A stretch of 64,000 nucleotides of DNA from Bacteroidota bacterium (GCA_024742495.1 JANSYJ010000001.1:1-64000); one strand, 5' to 3'; positions 46,803 to 55,825 are shown, counted from the first letter of the stretch. Notes: generated from the letters alone by a model not told the origin. Program-made: numbers and translations.

Positions 46803-46914
46803 ATTAATCGTTTTTCAATTAACGCAGTTCCCAAGCAGCTCGGTATGTTATTAAATTGTAAAGCTCCTTGCTAAGGCCGGGCAAAAGCCGTTATGGAGTA
46901 GTGGGCAAAAAAAA

Positions 46915-46936
46915 AACATCCGCCGAGGCGGATGTT
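46915..46936 (-). terminator. Rho-independent terminator of the exbBD operon
   Basis: AACATCCGCC-GA-GGCGGATGTT is a perfect 10-bp stem on the minus strand, followed by about ten T (plus-strand A-run at 46907-46916). It lies 21 bp after the last ExbD stop. Confidence 0.9.
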
Positions 46937-46957
46937 TCAACAAAACTGTATTCGATA

Positions 46958-47440
46958 TTAGCGTTCCTCGCCAAAAACCTCACCCTTACGAGTAGAGTAA
47001 TTAATTTTAAGAGAGTTTGCTTTTCGTAATTCTTGCTTGATGTCGGTAATCAATCCCATTTTCACGTTTTCATCCGCTTTAATGGATACCGTCATCAAGG
47101 GACGTTCCGCTTCGTTAATCTCTTCTCTTGCAGAGATCACAAAGTTTCCGATCTCGTTTACGCGGGCAATAGCATCGTCTAATTGCAACACGGGCTCCGA
47201 ACCCAATTGGCTAGCGTACATATCCTTTGGCTTTCCTACATAAACATAGGTTACTAAGGATTTACGTTCAAGCTTCTTGATTTCAGTTGCCTTCGGTTTG
47301 GTGTTCTCTACTTTAAGGGTTACTTCACGCATTACGGTGGTTACCATAAAGAAGAACAAGAGCATAAATACAATGTCTGGGAGCGAGGCAGTTGAAATTG
47401 CCGGTGTTCCTCCACCTTGTTTCTTTTTAAACTTTGACAT
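46958..47440 (-). CDS. ExbD/TolR-family protein
   Basis: This 160-residue ExbD has a positive N-terminus, then a single helix (about residues 19-38; STASLPDIVFMLLFFFMVTTVM with the proton-path Asp). A periplasmic domain with the ExbD-type ending DIKQELRKANSLKINYSTRK follows. It lacks the CxxC found in the two neighbouring ExbD proteins. It is the last gene of the operon, 1 bp after 47442-48008. Confidence 0.88.
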   Translation of the reverse strand: MSKFKKKQGGGTPAISTASLPDIVFMLLFFFMVTTVMREVTLKVENTKPKATEIKKLERKSLVTYVYVGKPKDMYASQLGSEPVLQLDDAIARVNEIGNFVISAREEINEAERPLMTVSIKADENVKMGLITDIKQELRKANSLKINYSTRKGEVFGEER

Positions 47441-47441
47441 A

Positions 47442-48008
47442 TTAACCTAAACTTACCGGTTCTGCTTCAGAGATTTTCTGGGGATACGCGTTTTGTACTT
47501 CCTCTCTAGCCTCTTCTTCGAGGTCTTCATAAGATTTTCCATACAAGCGTTGCGCCAGCTCCTCTCGAAGATCATTATATGCAGCCGCCAGTTCATTTTG
47601 AACTGAGATGTACGTTTTATAATTCGTACCACGGTCATTTTGCAAGGAGATAATTGCCTTTCCCGGGTTATCCGAGGAAGTAGGACTTCTTAATGCTCCC
47701 GAGCAATAATCACAAGATCCATCGCCATTATTATTAAGGAAGCGTTTTGCTGCCTCACGAAGGTCTTCAAGTTCCATGTACTCATCTTCCACCAATAATT
47801 GGTTTCTAGAATTCACGAGAACGGTAAAGATATTCTTCTTTTTAATGGGGGGTGGATCGTCTAATTGTTCTTCATCCCATGGCGGTAGCTTACGGTTGAT
47901 CCCTGAATCAACGTCCATCGTGGTCGTCACAAGGAAGAAGATCAACAGCAAGAAGGCAATATCTGCCATCGAGCCGGCATTAATTTCTGGTAATGCGCGC
48001 TTTGCCAT
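47442..48008 (-). CDS. ExbD/TolR-family protein with periplasmic CxxC
   Basis: This 188-residue ExbD has a membrane helix near residues 12-32 (AGSMADIAFLLLIFFLVTT). Its periplasmic domain contains CDYC followed by SGALRSPTSSDNPGKAIISLQNDR, giving a potential redox or metal pair that the third ExbD lacks. Members with this motif occur in Bacteroidota. It is probably part of a TonB-energising complex with the ExbB upstream, with the third ExbD forming a mixed complex. It starts 7 bp after the small membrane gene. Confidence 0.85.
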   Translation of the reverse strand: MAKRALPEINAGSMADIAFLLLIFFLVTTTMDVDSGINRKLPPWDEEQLDDPPPIKKKNIFTVLVNSRNQLLVEDEYMELEDLREAAKRFLNNNGDGSCDYCSGALRSPTSSDNPGKAIISLQNDRGTNYKTYISVQNELAAAYNDLREELAQRLYGKSYEDLEEEAREEVQNAYPQKISEAEPVSLG

Positions 48009-48015
48009 AGTCTGA

Positions 48016-48339
48016 TTATTTACTGAATAAACGAGATACTTCTACGTATAAGATAGACAAAATCGCTACCGCTGTAAGAACGTAAAAGGTTCCTAATCCC
48101 ATGCCCACTCTTTTAGAAGTGGTTTCGGTGATGCCATCATCGGCAAAAATCGTTGTCGCGTCTGAGCCATCGCTCATCACATAAGTCAAAACAAAAACAA
48201 CGATAAGACCCACGATACCGAAGAGTGCACTTTTCGCGCCTCCTGGGTTCTTTGCAATATTGACAATGGAAAAGCCCAAGATGCCAATGATACAAATCCC
48301 AATGAGGGCGTATGTTAAATATATTCCTGTATCTATCAT
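48016..48339 (-). CDS. Small three-helix membrane protein of the exb operon
   Basis: This 107-residue protein has three hydrophobic segments (about residues 8-28, 40-58 and 82-102). It lies between exbB and exbD with short gaps, as in other Bacteroidota. The family is unnamed to me. The position suggests an accessory subunit of the ExbBD motor. Confidence 0.6.
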   Translation of the reverse strand: MIDTGIYLTYALIGICIIGILGFSIVNIAKNPGGAKSALFGIVGLIVVFVLTYVMSDGSDATTIFADDGITETTSKRVGMGLGTFYVLTAVAILSILYVEVSRLFSK

Positions 48340-48349
48340 CAGAGTCGAA

Positions 48350-49210
48350 TTATTTCTTTTCGTAACGAATCAACAAATCCACTAAGGTGATGGAAGCATC
48401 TTCCATAGAGTTAACGATAGAGTCCACCTTGGCGATGATATAGTTGTAAAAAATCTGAAGGATCATGGCTACAATAAGACCAAATACCGTGGTTAAAAGT
48501 GCAACTTTAATACCACCCGCTACAAGAGAAGGAGAGATATCACCTGCTGCTTCAATCGCGTCAAAGGCTCCAATCATACCAATTACCGTTCCCATGAAAC
48601 CAAGCATTGGTGCTAGGGCGATAAAGAGAGAGATCCAAGATACGTTGCGCTCTAATAGACCCATTTGTACGGAACCGTAGGATACGATAGACTTCTCTAC
48701 CATTTCAATTCCTTCTTCGCTGCGCTCTAGTCCTTGGTAGAAGATACTGGCCACAGGACCGCGCGTATTGCGACAAACTTCTTTAGCTGCTTCAACACCA
48801 CCGCTTTGTAGGGCGCTTTCGATTTCAGCTAATAATTTCTTTGAATTTGGTGTAGCCAAGTTGAGGTAAAGAATACGCTCAATACAAATAGCTAGACCTA
48901 GGATAAGGGCAATAAGTACAATACCCATAAATCCTGCACCACCTTCGATGAATTTTTCTTTCAATACTTGGTGGAAGGTTTGTTCTTCTGCCGCTACTTC
49001 TTCAGTTTCGGTAGCTTCTTCCTCGGCAGGGGCCTCTTCAGCTTCGGCGGTAACCGAATCAGTTGCTGTAGAATCTGTCCCCATTGCGGTACTATCCGCA
49101 GCTGTTTCTTCTGTATTGGTAGAATCTCCGGATCCTTCCTCTTGCGCTATCAAATCAGTAGTTCCAAACATGATAGCTAATACAGCCAAAATAGAGAGTG
49201 CTCTTTTCAT
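48350..49210 (-). CDS. ExbB/TolQ/MotA-family proton channel
   Basis: This 286-residue protein has an N-terminal signal-like helix (residues 1-22) followed by an acidic Ala/Glu/Thr-rich stretch (about 23-80). The ExbB core then has three helices (AGFMGIVLIALILGLAICI near 93-112, WISLFIALAPMLGFMGTVIGMIGAF near 192-216 and VALLTTVFGLIVAMILQIF near 235-253). The GTVIGMI motif is the family signature. It is the first gene of a five-gene cluster. The acidic periplasmic extension is an addition to the ~230-residue core and is seen in some Bacteroidota. Confidence 0.88.
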   Translation of the reverse strand: MKRALSILAVLAIMFGTTDLIAQEEGSGDSTNTEETAADSTAMGTDSTATDSVTAEAEEAPAEEEATETEEVAAEEQTFHQVLKEKFIEGGAGFMGIVLIALILGLAICIERILYLNLATPNSKKLLAEIESALQSGGVEAAKEVCRNTRGPVASIFYQGLERSEEGIEMVEKSIVSYGSVQMGLLERNVSWISLFIALAPMLGFMGTVIGMIGAFDAIEAAGDISPSLVAGGIKVALLTTVFGLIVAMILQIFYNYIIAKVDSIVNSMEDASITLVDLLIRYEKK

Positions 49211-49414
49211 TACAGTGTTCGTTGATTAAATTTTGGTGAAAATAAAAAAATGGCTCGAAAGCGAAACGTCCGCGGCACTTTAATTATTGGACAATGCTTT
49301 CAAAACCCAAATCTAAAGCACATTTCTGGCTTAATATTAATTCTACCTTAAATAATTGACTAGTTTTTCTACTTTTGCGGCCCAATTGCCCATTGGACAA
49401 TATTTTGCATCATT

Positions 49415-49499
49415 GGAGAGGTGCATGAGTGGCTGAAATGGCACGCCTGGAAAGCGTGTGTACCGCAAGGTACCGAGGGTTCGAATCCCTCTCTCTCCG
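49415..49499 (+). tRNA. tRNA-Ser (anticodon GGA)
   Basis: This 85-nt tRNA has an acceptor stem GGAGAGG pairing with TCTCTCC. The anticodon stem CACGC/GCGTG encloses the loop CTGGAAA with GGA at 49449-49451. A long variable arm (TACCGCAAGGTA) and a T-loop GTTCGAATC identify it as type II tRNA-Ser reading UCC. CCA is not encoded. Confidence 0.95.
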
Positions 49500-50532
49500 C
49501 AAATCAAAAAGCCCTTGCGCGAAAGCGTGAGGGCTTTTTTCATTCTCAAGGCCAAGCTTGCTTGAAGCCGCAGGGAATGGAAAAAGCACTCAAAGGCCGC
49601 AGGCCGCAAGGGCTTTTTGATTTGATTACTTAAAAAAGGAGCTATAAGGGAAAGGCGACCGCTGGGAGTCAATCCCTCTCTCTCCGCAAATCAAAAAGCC
49701 CTTGCGCGAAAGCGTGAGGGCTTTTTTCATTCTCAAGGCCAAGCTTGCTTGAAGCCGAAGGGAATGAAAAAAGGCCTCAGAGGGCGCAGCCCCAAGGGCT
49801 TATTGATTTGATAACGGTTTCCGGTTTGGGAAAGGCGACCATAGGGAGCCAACCCCGAGGCCAAGCTTGACTAAAGCCGCAGGGAATGGAAAAAGCACTC
49901 AAAGGCCGAAGGCCGCAAGGCTTTTTGATTTGGTAACTCTAATAAGGAGCAATCAGGGAAAGGCGACCATAGGGAGCCAATCCCTCTCTCTCCGCAAATC
50001 AAAAAGCCCTTGCGCGTAAGCGTGAGGGCTTTTTTCATTCTCAAGGCCAAGCTTGCTTGAAGCCGCAGGGAATGAAAAAGGCCTCAGAGGCCGAAGGCCG
50101 TAAGGGCATTTTGATTTGATTACTTAAAAAAGGAGCTATAAGGGAAAGGCGACCATAGGGAGCCAACCCCAATGGCCAAGCTTGCTTGAAGCCGAAGGGA
50201 ATGGAAAAAGCACTCAAAGGCCGCAGGCCGCAAGGCTTTTTGATTTGGTAACTCTAGGAGCTATAAGGGAAAGGCGACCATAGGGAGTCAATCCCTCTCT
50301 CTCCGCAAATCAAAAAGCCCTTGCGCGAAAGCGTGAGGGCTTTTTTCATTCTCAAGGCCAAGCTCGCTTGAAGCCGCAGGGAATGGAAAAAGCCCTCAAA
50401 GGCCTCAGAGGCCGAAGGCCGCAAGGGCATTTCGATTTGATTACTTAAAAAAGGAGCTATAAGGGAAAGGCGACCATAGGGAGCCAACCCCGAGGCCAAG
50501 CTTGCTTGAAACCGCAAGGATTGTTAAAAGCC
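49485..50532 (+). repeat. tRNA-Ser tail repeat array
   Basis: About 1 kb after the tRNA is built from units that begin with the last 15 nt of the tRNA (ATCCCTCTCTCTCCG). The terminator hairpin and a GGCCAAGCTTGCTTGAAGCCGCAGG element follow. The tRNA-tail units start at 49485 (in the tRNA), 49672, 49980 and 50291, spaced 187, 308 and 311 bp. Additional half units without the tRNA tail lie between. A GGGAAAGGCGACCATAGGGAGCCA motif ends each half unit. No gene is convincing here. It resembles the tyrT tail repeats of E. coli in organisation. Confidence 0.85.
49507..49540 (+). terminator. Terminator after tRNA-Ser
   Basis: AGCCCTTGCGC-GAAA-GCGTGAGGGCT is a stem followed by six T. The same hairpin recurs in each downstream repeat unit. 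Confidence 0.85.
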
Positions 50533-50552
50533 TCTTCAGTCCTAATCCATCA

Positions 50553-51323
50553 TTAAAACTTCAAATGCCTTATGGTATGACCATTATCAATCAACTGTCG
50601 TAAAGAGTCGATTCCTATCTGAACATGCTTATGATCATGAGCTCTGGAATTTTCCTTGTCCTTCTCCATGGTTTTCACTCCTTCCGGTACCATGGGTTGA
50701 TCGGTTACTAAAAGCAAGGCCCCAGTGGGAATCTTATTAAAAAAGCCCACCGAAAATAAAGTGGCAGTCTCCATGTCAATGGCATAAGCCCGAACTCTAC
50801 GCAAGTACTTTTTAAACTCTTTATCGAACTCCCAAACCCGGCGGTTGGTGGTATACACGGTCCCCGTCCAATAGTGGGTATCGCTATCTCTAATAGTGGT
50901 ACTAATCGCTTTCTGCAAAGCAAAGGAGGGCATGGCCGGCACTTCTGGCGGGAAATAATCGTTGGAGGTTCCCTCCCCTCTTATGGCGCCAATGGGTAAT
51001 ACCATGTCTCCAATCTTATTGCGCTTCTTTAAGCCGCCACACTTCCCCAAAAACAGCACCGCCTTGGGTTTTATGGAAGAGAGTAAATCCATTATGGTTG
51101 CCGCATTCGGCGAACCCATGCCGAAGTTAATCATGGTAATATCTCCACTGGTAGCCGAGGGCATACTCTTATCCGTCCCCCGCACTTCTACTCCGGTCAT
51201 TTCCGCAAAGAGATTTACATAATGTTGAAAATTTGTGAGGAGAATATAAGATCCAAACTCCTCTAGAGCCACCCCCGTATAACGCGGTAACCAATTATTT
51301 ACAATGTCATTCTTCGTCTTCAT
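50553..51323 (-). CDS. amn: AMP nucleosidase
   Basis: This 256-residue short-form AMP nucleosidase, common in Bacteroidota, splits AMP to adenine and ribose-5-phosphate. The purine-phosphorylase fold is supported by FGMGSPNAATIMDLL near residues 69-83, FLGKCGGLKKR near 92-102 and AIDMETATLFS near 184-194, whose Glu is catalytic. I begin at ATG 51323 because the upstream region lacks family similarity. It is divergent from the membrane-protein/XRE operon across about 120 bp. Confidence 0.88.
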   Translation of the reverse strand: MKTKNDIVNNWLPRYTGVALEEFGSYILLTNFQHYVNLFAEMTGVEVRGTDKSMPSATSGDITMINFGMGSPNAATIMDLLSSIKPKAVLFLGKCGGLKKRNKIGDMVLPIGAIRGEGTSNDYFPPEVPAMPSFALQKAISTTIRDSDTHYWTGTVYTTNRRVWEFDKEFKKYLRRVRAYAIDMETATLFSVGFFNKIPTGALLLVTDQPMVPEGVKTMEKDKENSRAHDHKHVQIGIDSLRQLIDNGHTIRHLKF

Positions 51324-51391
51324 CAGGTCGTATTTTTTCAGAGGCTCAATATACATTCTCCTAATCAAGAAAAATAAAAAGTAAACTAAAC

Positions 51392-51426
51392 TTGACATTT
51401 GTAAATAATACTTTACATTTGTCAAG
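51392..51426 (+). promoter_or_regulatory. Candidate operator of the membrane protein/XRE operon
   Basis: TTGACATTTGTAAA ... TTTACATTTGTCAA is a palindrome at its ends (TTGAC/GTCAA) with ACATTTGT repeated directly. A third CTTTACA follows at 51431. It sits about 20 bp before ATG 51446, so the XRE product or the divergent amn may be controlled here. Confidence 0.5.
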
Positions 51427-51445
51427 CAAACTTTACACAGCAACA

Positions 51446-51859
51446 ATGAAGGACCTCAACACAAAAAGACAATCGGAACGCCAATTGGCATTGAAGAAAT
51501 TAAGTATTTGGACAATCAGCTGGGTGGCTAGTCAGGCCCTAGTTATTTTTGGCAGCCTCCTGCTTTGGCCAGAATCGCCCTTATTAAAAATCGCAAGCCT
51601 TAGCATTAATGTCCTTTTAGGTATTCAAATGATATTGGCCAACCGACACCTCTTTAAAAAACTAGATGAGCTAGAGCGCCTCTTGCAATTGGAAGCCCTA
51701 GCCTGGACCTTAGGCCTTACCTTAGTCATCGGTTTGGCTTACTCCTCCCTGGATATCATCAATCTTATTCCTTTCGATGCCGAAATATCCTACCTGGTAA
51801 TGTTTATGGGCATCACCTATTTCATTAGCCTCACCATTAATAAAAAGCGCTACGAATGA
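51446..51859 (+). CDS. Small four-helix membrane protein partnered with an XRE regulator
   Basis: This 137-residue protein has four hydrophobic segments (about residues 20-38, 44-62, 78-98 and 106-124) separated by charged loops. I begin at ATG 51446; the longer frame has 18 extra codons without similarity. It overlaps the regulator by four bases (ATGA). Pairs of this kind are frequent in Bacteroidota and of unknown function. A signal passed from the membrane protein to the regulator is inference. Confidence 0.6.
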   Translation: MKDLNTKRQSERQLALKKLSIWTISWVASQALVIFGSLLLWPESPLLKIASLSINVLLGIQMILANRHLFKKLDELERLLQLEALAWTLGLTLVIGLAYSSLDIINLIPFDAEISYLVMFMGITYFISLTINKKRYE

Positions 51860-52056
51860 AAAATAAAATTCGTGACTTAAGAGCGGAAAAATCCTGGACT
51901 CAGGAGGATTTAGCAAAGGCGGTAGGTGTCAGTCGCCAAACGATTAATGCCATTGAAAAGGGAAAATTCGATCCAAGTTTACCCACAGCCTTCCGGCTAT
52001 CGAAACTCTTTCAAAAACCGATTGAAGATCTTTTTGATTTTAATGAAGAGTCTTAG
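51856..52056 (+). CDS. Short XRE-family regulator
   Basis: This 66-residue protein is almost all helix-turn-helix: SWTQEDLAKAVGVSRQTINAIEKGK at residues 13-37, followed by a short helix (AFRLSKLFQKPIEDLF). It belongs to the YozG/Xre-like short regulators. The stop overlaps the end of the convergent ansA gene by four bases. Confidence 0.85.
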   Translation: MKNKIRDLRAEKSWTQEDLAKAVGVSRQTINAIEKGKFDPSLPTAFRLSKLFQKPIEDLFDFNEES

Positions 52057-53084
52057 TCGGAAAGCTCCCCTTTAAGATTGGCTCGGAAGGCATCTACAAA
52101 GGCCTCTCCCTCCAAGCCCTGCCCTAAAAGATGCATGGTTTTGGTTAAAGCGGCCTCTAACAACATATCCGAAGCGCCAATCACGCCAATGTCTTGAAAC
52201 ACCTTGCCCGCATCATACTTGGCCATGGCTACTTCTCCTGCCGAGCACTGACTAACATTAATTACCGGCACCCCTCTTTCTATCAAACGAGCTAATGCCT
52301 CTAATAACCACCGATGGTTAGGGGCATTGCCACTGCCAAAGCTTAGGAGGATAAGGGCTTTGTTTTGGGGATTCTCTATTTGCGGCACACATAGTTCGGC
52401 CGACATTCCCGGAAAACAAGTTAAGAGGCCCACCTTGCATTCTAGTTCTGGTAAAACCTGAAAACGCCCAATGCTGGCGGATCGGATATAGCGGCGATGG
52501 TACTTTATTTGTACGCCAGCCTCGGCCAAAAAGGGGTAATTTGGCGATTGAAAAGCCTCAAAATCTTGAGAGCTCACTTTTTGCAGGCGATTACCACGGT
52601 AAAGGTTGTACTCAAAATACACCGCAACTTCGGGCACCAAAGGACCGCCCTCTTCATTTACCGCTGCGGCAATTTCTAAGCTGGTCAAAATATTTTCTCT
52701 GGCATCCGAGCGCGGAATACCAATGGGCAGTTGGCTTCCAGTAAGAATCACAGGTTTGGCCAAATTATGCAGCATAAAGCTTAAAGCTGATGACGTATAG
52801 GCCATAGTATCGGAACCGTGGAGAATTACAAAAGCATCATAATTAGTATAGTCACTTTCAATCCTATGCGCAATGCGTTGCCAATGGCCTGGGGTCATGT
52901 TCGACGAATCCAATGGTTCATCAAAACTATCGGCTTCCAGCTCAACACCTAATGACTTCAACTCTGGAATATAGGAGATCAAGTTCTCGAAACTAAAAGG
53001 GTGGTAAGCCTCATCGTCCTTGCGGATCATACCGATAGTTCCTCCAGTGTATAAAATTAAGATGCGTGCCGTGGTCCCCATCAT
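52053..53084 (-). CDS. ansA: Type I L-asparaginase
   Basis: This 343-residue cytosolic asparaginase has the N-terminal threonine motif LYTGGTIGM (residues 11-19) and the second active-site motif ILHGSDTMAYT near 86-96. A central QIENPQ ... LLSFGSGNAPN section and a C-terminal domain follow. It hydrolyses L-asparagine to aspartate and ammonia. The start overlaps the tatD stop by ATGA, indicating translational coupling. Confidence 0.9.
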   Translation of the reverse strand: MMGTTARILILYTGGTIGMIRKDDEAYHPFSFENLISYIPELKSLGVELEADSFDEPLDSSNMTPGHWQRIAHRIESDYTNYDAFVILHGSDTMAYTSSALSFMLHNLAKPVILTGSQLPIGIPRSDARENILTSLEIAAAVNEEGGPLVPEVAVYFEYNLYRGNRLQKVSSQDFEAFQSPNYPFLAEAGVQIKYHRRYIRSASIGRFQVLPELECKVGLLTCFPGMSAELCVPQIENPQNKALILLSFGSGNAPNHRWLLEALARLIERGVPVINVSQCSAGEVAMAKYDAGKVFQDIGVIGASDMLLEAALTKTMHLLGQGLEGEAFVDAFRANLKGELSD

Positions 53085-53842
53085 ATCCCAAAAATCTTGC
53101 GCGCCGTAGCACTGGTTATGGTATCCACTTCTTCGATGGAGACCTGATGCAAATCGGCTATCTTTTGGGCTACATACTTCACATAAGAGGGTTCATTGCG
53201 CTTGCCGCGGAAAGGTTTGGGGGCTAGATAAGGCGCATCGGTTTCTAAAACCAAATCCTTTAAATCTAAATCCACTACCACCTTATCGAGTCCGCCGTTT
53301 TTAAAGGTCACCACGCCACCAATACCTAGTTTTAGGTTTAGGCTCAAGGCCTGATGGGCTTGCTGCAAATTACCAGTGAAGCAATGGAAAATTCCCGATA
53401 GTCCTTCTCCTCTATTCGATTCTAAAACTTCAAAGGTTTCATCAAAAGCATCACGACAGTGTATTACTATGGGTAGGCCCATAGCTTTAGCCTTTTTAAT
53501 CTGCCGATCGAAGGCATCCTGCTGCTCCTTGATAAAGGTTTTATCCCAATACAAATCAATGCCAATTTCCCCTACTGCATAATATTGGTAATTGGAATCG
53601 AGCTCCTGCCAAACAACTGCTAGCTCCTCTTCATAGTCAGTTTTAACATGACTAGGATGCAAACCCATCATGGGGTAAATATGCTCGTGAGCATCCGCCA
53701 ATGCTTTAAGCGAAGCAACCGACTCCTTATCAATATTGGGTAAAAACATTTGCTGAACGCCTGCCTCCTCTGCACGCTGGAGCATTTCGGAGCGATCATC
53801 CGTAAAATGATTAAGATATATGTGGGTATGGGTGTCTATCAT
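53081..53842 (-). CDS. tatD: TatD-family metal-dependent hydrolase
   Basis: This 253-residue TIM-barrel hydrolase has the metal motif DTHTHIYL (residues 3-10), a GEIGIDLYW motif near 91-99, IHCRDAF near 128-134 and a final LETDAPYLAPK near 205-215. These are the conserved metal ligands of the amidohydrolase superfamily, and members act as 3'-5' DNases. I begin at ATG 53842, because the eight upstream codons are unlike the family. It is first in the tatD-ansA pair. Confidence 0.9.
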   Translation of the reverse strand: MIDTHTHIYLNHFTDDRSEMLQRAEEAGVQQMFLPNIDKESVASLKALADAHEHIYPMMGLHPSHVKTDYEEELAVVWQELDSNYQYYAVGEIGIDLYWDKTFIKEQQDAFDRQIKKAKAMGLPIVIHCRDAFDETFEVLESNRGEGLSGIFHCFTGNLQQAHQALSLNLKLGIGGVVTFKNGGLDKVVVDLDLKDLVLETDAPYLAPKPFRGKRNEPSYVKYVAQKIADLHQVSIEEVDTITSATARKIFGI

Positions 53843-53882
53843 CTTTGGGCGAAAATATGAAAACACAAAGGATGAAACAGCA

Positions 53883-53918
53883 AAAAGGCGGCCTCAATAT
53901 AGACCGCCTTTTCTTTTC
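53883..53918 (-). terminator. Terminator between the porin and tatD
   Basis: AAAAGGCGGCC and AGACCGCCTTTT form a stem with T-rich sequence on both strands, so it can end porin transcription on the minus strand. It also insulates tatD. Confidence 0.7.
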
Positions 53919-53943
53919 TGGATAAGCCCGAAAACTTAATGGC

Positions 53944-55242
53944 TTAGAAGCTAATGGTTGCTTCAATTACAGCGCCGTTAAAGTTTCCATCATAAAATAT
54001 GCTATTACTTCCCGTTTCAGAAAAGTCATTATAATCTTGATTTACGTACTCCGCTTTTAGCATCACATTCGGAGTCATATACCAACCGGCCGCAATGGCA
54101 AAGCGACTGATGCTAATTTCTTGAGCATCGGTATTGGGAACAAAATTGGTAAGTTCACCATTCACGCTGTTGTAACGACCACCAATGTAATACTGGTCTC
54201 TAGAGCCTAAACGATACACCAATTCGCCATAGATTTGAGTATAGCTGCGGGTATTGGCTTCGCCGGTAATTTTACCACTAGCCGTTTCATAAGCCCCGAA
54301 GAACTCAATACCTTTATACTTCACAAATGGGTTTACCATAATAGCCGTAACCTGATTAATGAAAGATGGGCTCCAACGACCAGAACGGTAACTAGATGTA
54401 GGAGATGCACCTTGAGGCTCCATTACTAGGTAATAACGGCTACCACCTCTATCTCCAAAGTAGAGGTAATTGGTTTTACCCTCGGCGGAAGTATAGAGAG
54501 AACTAGTTAGTCGCAATCTTAAATCTTCATTCATCTGTTTATCCCAACCAAGCTTAGCTAAAAACGCTGGCGTGTATTCTGTAACCGTGTCGGTGGCAAC
54601 ACTTTGATTTAATTTACCATTGGTAAGCCCAGCCATAATTAGGAAGTCGCCCGGGGTAAAATAAATCTCGGCTCCAGCTTCGGTATTAAAAGCATCCATA
54701 ATGAGGTTGCCAACAAATGGGTTGTAAATGGCTCGGGCATTATCAGAACGACGGAAGTGGTAATCACCATAATTAATTTCCATCAAACCCATTTTAATGG
54801 TTGCCATATCCATGATGTTCTCAAATAAACCATCTTGAATCCAATTCAAATTATCAATTTGAATATAGCCCCCTTTCACCCAGCTTTCGGGGTGATGACG
54901 TGAAGATAAATAGGTTCGCATGTGCATGCGCATACCGTCCGCTAAAGCTACATCGATATCTAAATTTGCCGTCGGTAAATTGAAGTTTTCCCCGATAAGG
55001 GCTAAGGTATCTGCAGATCCATTGGAGTGAGATAACCCTTGCATTTGCACGGCAAAGGAACCACCTAAACGCACCTTAAATCCGTCATAAATGATATCGC
55101 TTTGTAAGGCTTCAAATTGGTTAATTCCCCTAAAGTCACGATAGCGATATTGAGGAATATCCCTGTTGTCGAACTGGGCTGATACGCTTAGGCTCATTAA
55201 GATAAAACCTAAGAATAAAGCTAGTTTGGCTAATGATTTCAT
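53944..55242 (-). CDS. Outer-membrane porin-like beta-barrel protein
   Basis: This 432-residue protein has a signal peptide (residues 1-22, ending VSAQ) and a barrel-like body of alternating hydrophobic/aromatic and polar residues ending in Phe (VIEATISF). It resembles the phosphate-selective porin O/P family. It is second in an operon after yceI, 10 bp apart. Ligand specificity is not predictable. Confidence 0.7.
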   Translation of the reverse strand: MKSLAKLALFLGFILMSLSVSAQFDNRDIPQYRYRDFRGINQFEALQSDIIYDGFKVRLGGSFAVQMQGLSHSNGSADTLALIGENFNLPTANLDIDVALADGMRMHMRTYLSSRHHPESWVKGGYIQIDNLNWIQDGLFENIMDMATIKMGLMEINYGDYHFRRSDNARAIYNPFVGNLIMDAFNTEAGAEIYFTPGDFLIMAGLTNGKLNQSVATDTVTEYTPAFLAKLGWDKQMNEDLRLRLTSSLYTSAEGKTNYLYFGDRGGSRYYLVMEPQGASPTSSYRSGRWSPSFINQVTAIMVNPFVKYKGIEFFGAYETASGKITGEANTRSYTQIYGELVYRLGSRDQYYIGGRYNSVNGELTNFVPNTDAQEISISRFAIAAGWYMTPNVMLKAEYVNQDYNDFSETGSNSIFYDGNFNGAVIEATISF

Positions 55243-55252
55243 AGCTGTTGAT

Positions 55253-55825
55253 TTAGTTATAGTTTATGGAAAATTTGATCGTAATTTCATCTCCAGTGCT
55301 TACCGCTCCCATCATAAAGCTGGGTGGCTCAACCTTGAAGTCACTCATTTTAAATGTTGTTGTCCCGCTGATCTCCACCCCATTGTTTGAACTTTTGAGT
55401 GTAATTGGAATTCTCAGTATTCTGCTTACTCCGGCCACGCTTAGTTTACCGCGGCTAAGCATTTTATAATTCCCATTACTAAGCTTCTGCTGTTCACTAA
55501 CAGACACAAGCTCATACTTAATACTGTGGTGTTGTTCGGCTTTTAGAGCCTTATAAGCATTGTTATCCATCGCCGACTTGCCACTTTTCAAGGCCTTTAC
55601 AGGAACCGTAAGCTTTAAGCTTTTCAGCTCTACAGTGCTCTTGTTTATTTCCAAATCCATGGAACCATTTAAATTCGAGGCCTCCATTTCCCAATCATGC
55701 AGGGTAGAAGTTCCCGCAATGGTCATTGACGATTGGGCATTATTGGTTTGGAAAATTTTTGGCAAACCGCTTTCATTGCGAAAGGGTAGAAGAATTAAAA
55801 TCAGACTGATGAGAAGGGTTTTCAT
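55253..55825 (-). CDS. YceI-family lipid-binding protein
   Basis: This 190-residue secreted protein has a signal peptide (residues 1-17; MKTLLISLILILLPF). A YceI-type lipocalin-like domain follows, with AGTSTLHDWEMEASNLNGS near 36-54 and NYKMLSRGKLSVAGVSR near 116-132, forming a pocket for an isoprenoid or quinone-like ligand. I begin at ATG 55825 so that the signal is at the start. It is co-transcribed with the porin. Confidence 0.8.
   Translation of the reverse strand: MKTLLISLILILLPFRNESGLPKIFQTNNAQSSMTIAGTSTLHDWEMEASNLNGSMDLEINKSTVELKSLKLTVPVKALKSGKSAMDNNAYKALKAEQHHSIKYELVSVSEQQKLSNGNYKMLSRGKLSVAGVSRILRIPITLKSSNNGVEISGTTTFKMSDFKVEPPSFMMGAVSTGDEITIKFSINYN

Noticed and set aside
47453-47638. 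Alternative frames inside the ExbD genes
   Set aside because: They lie wholly inside strongly supported ExbD coding regions and have basic, low-complexity translations.
49343-50517. Frames across the tRNA-Ser repeat array, e.g. 49343-49672 and 50254-50517 on the minus strand
   Set aside because: They run through a tRNA gene and repeated terminator hairpins, with repeat-derived peptide sequence only.
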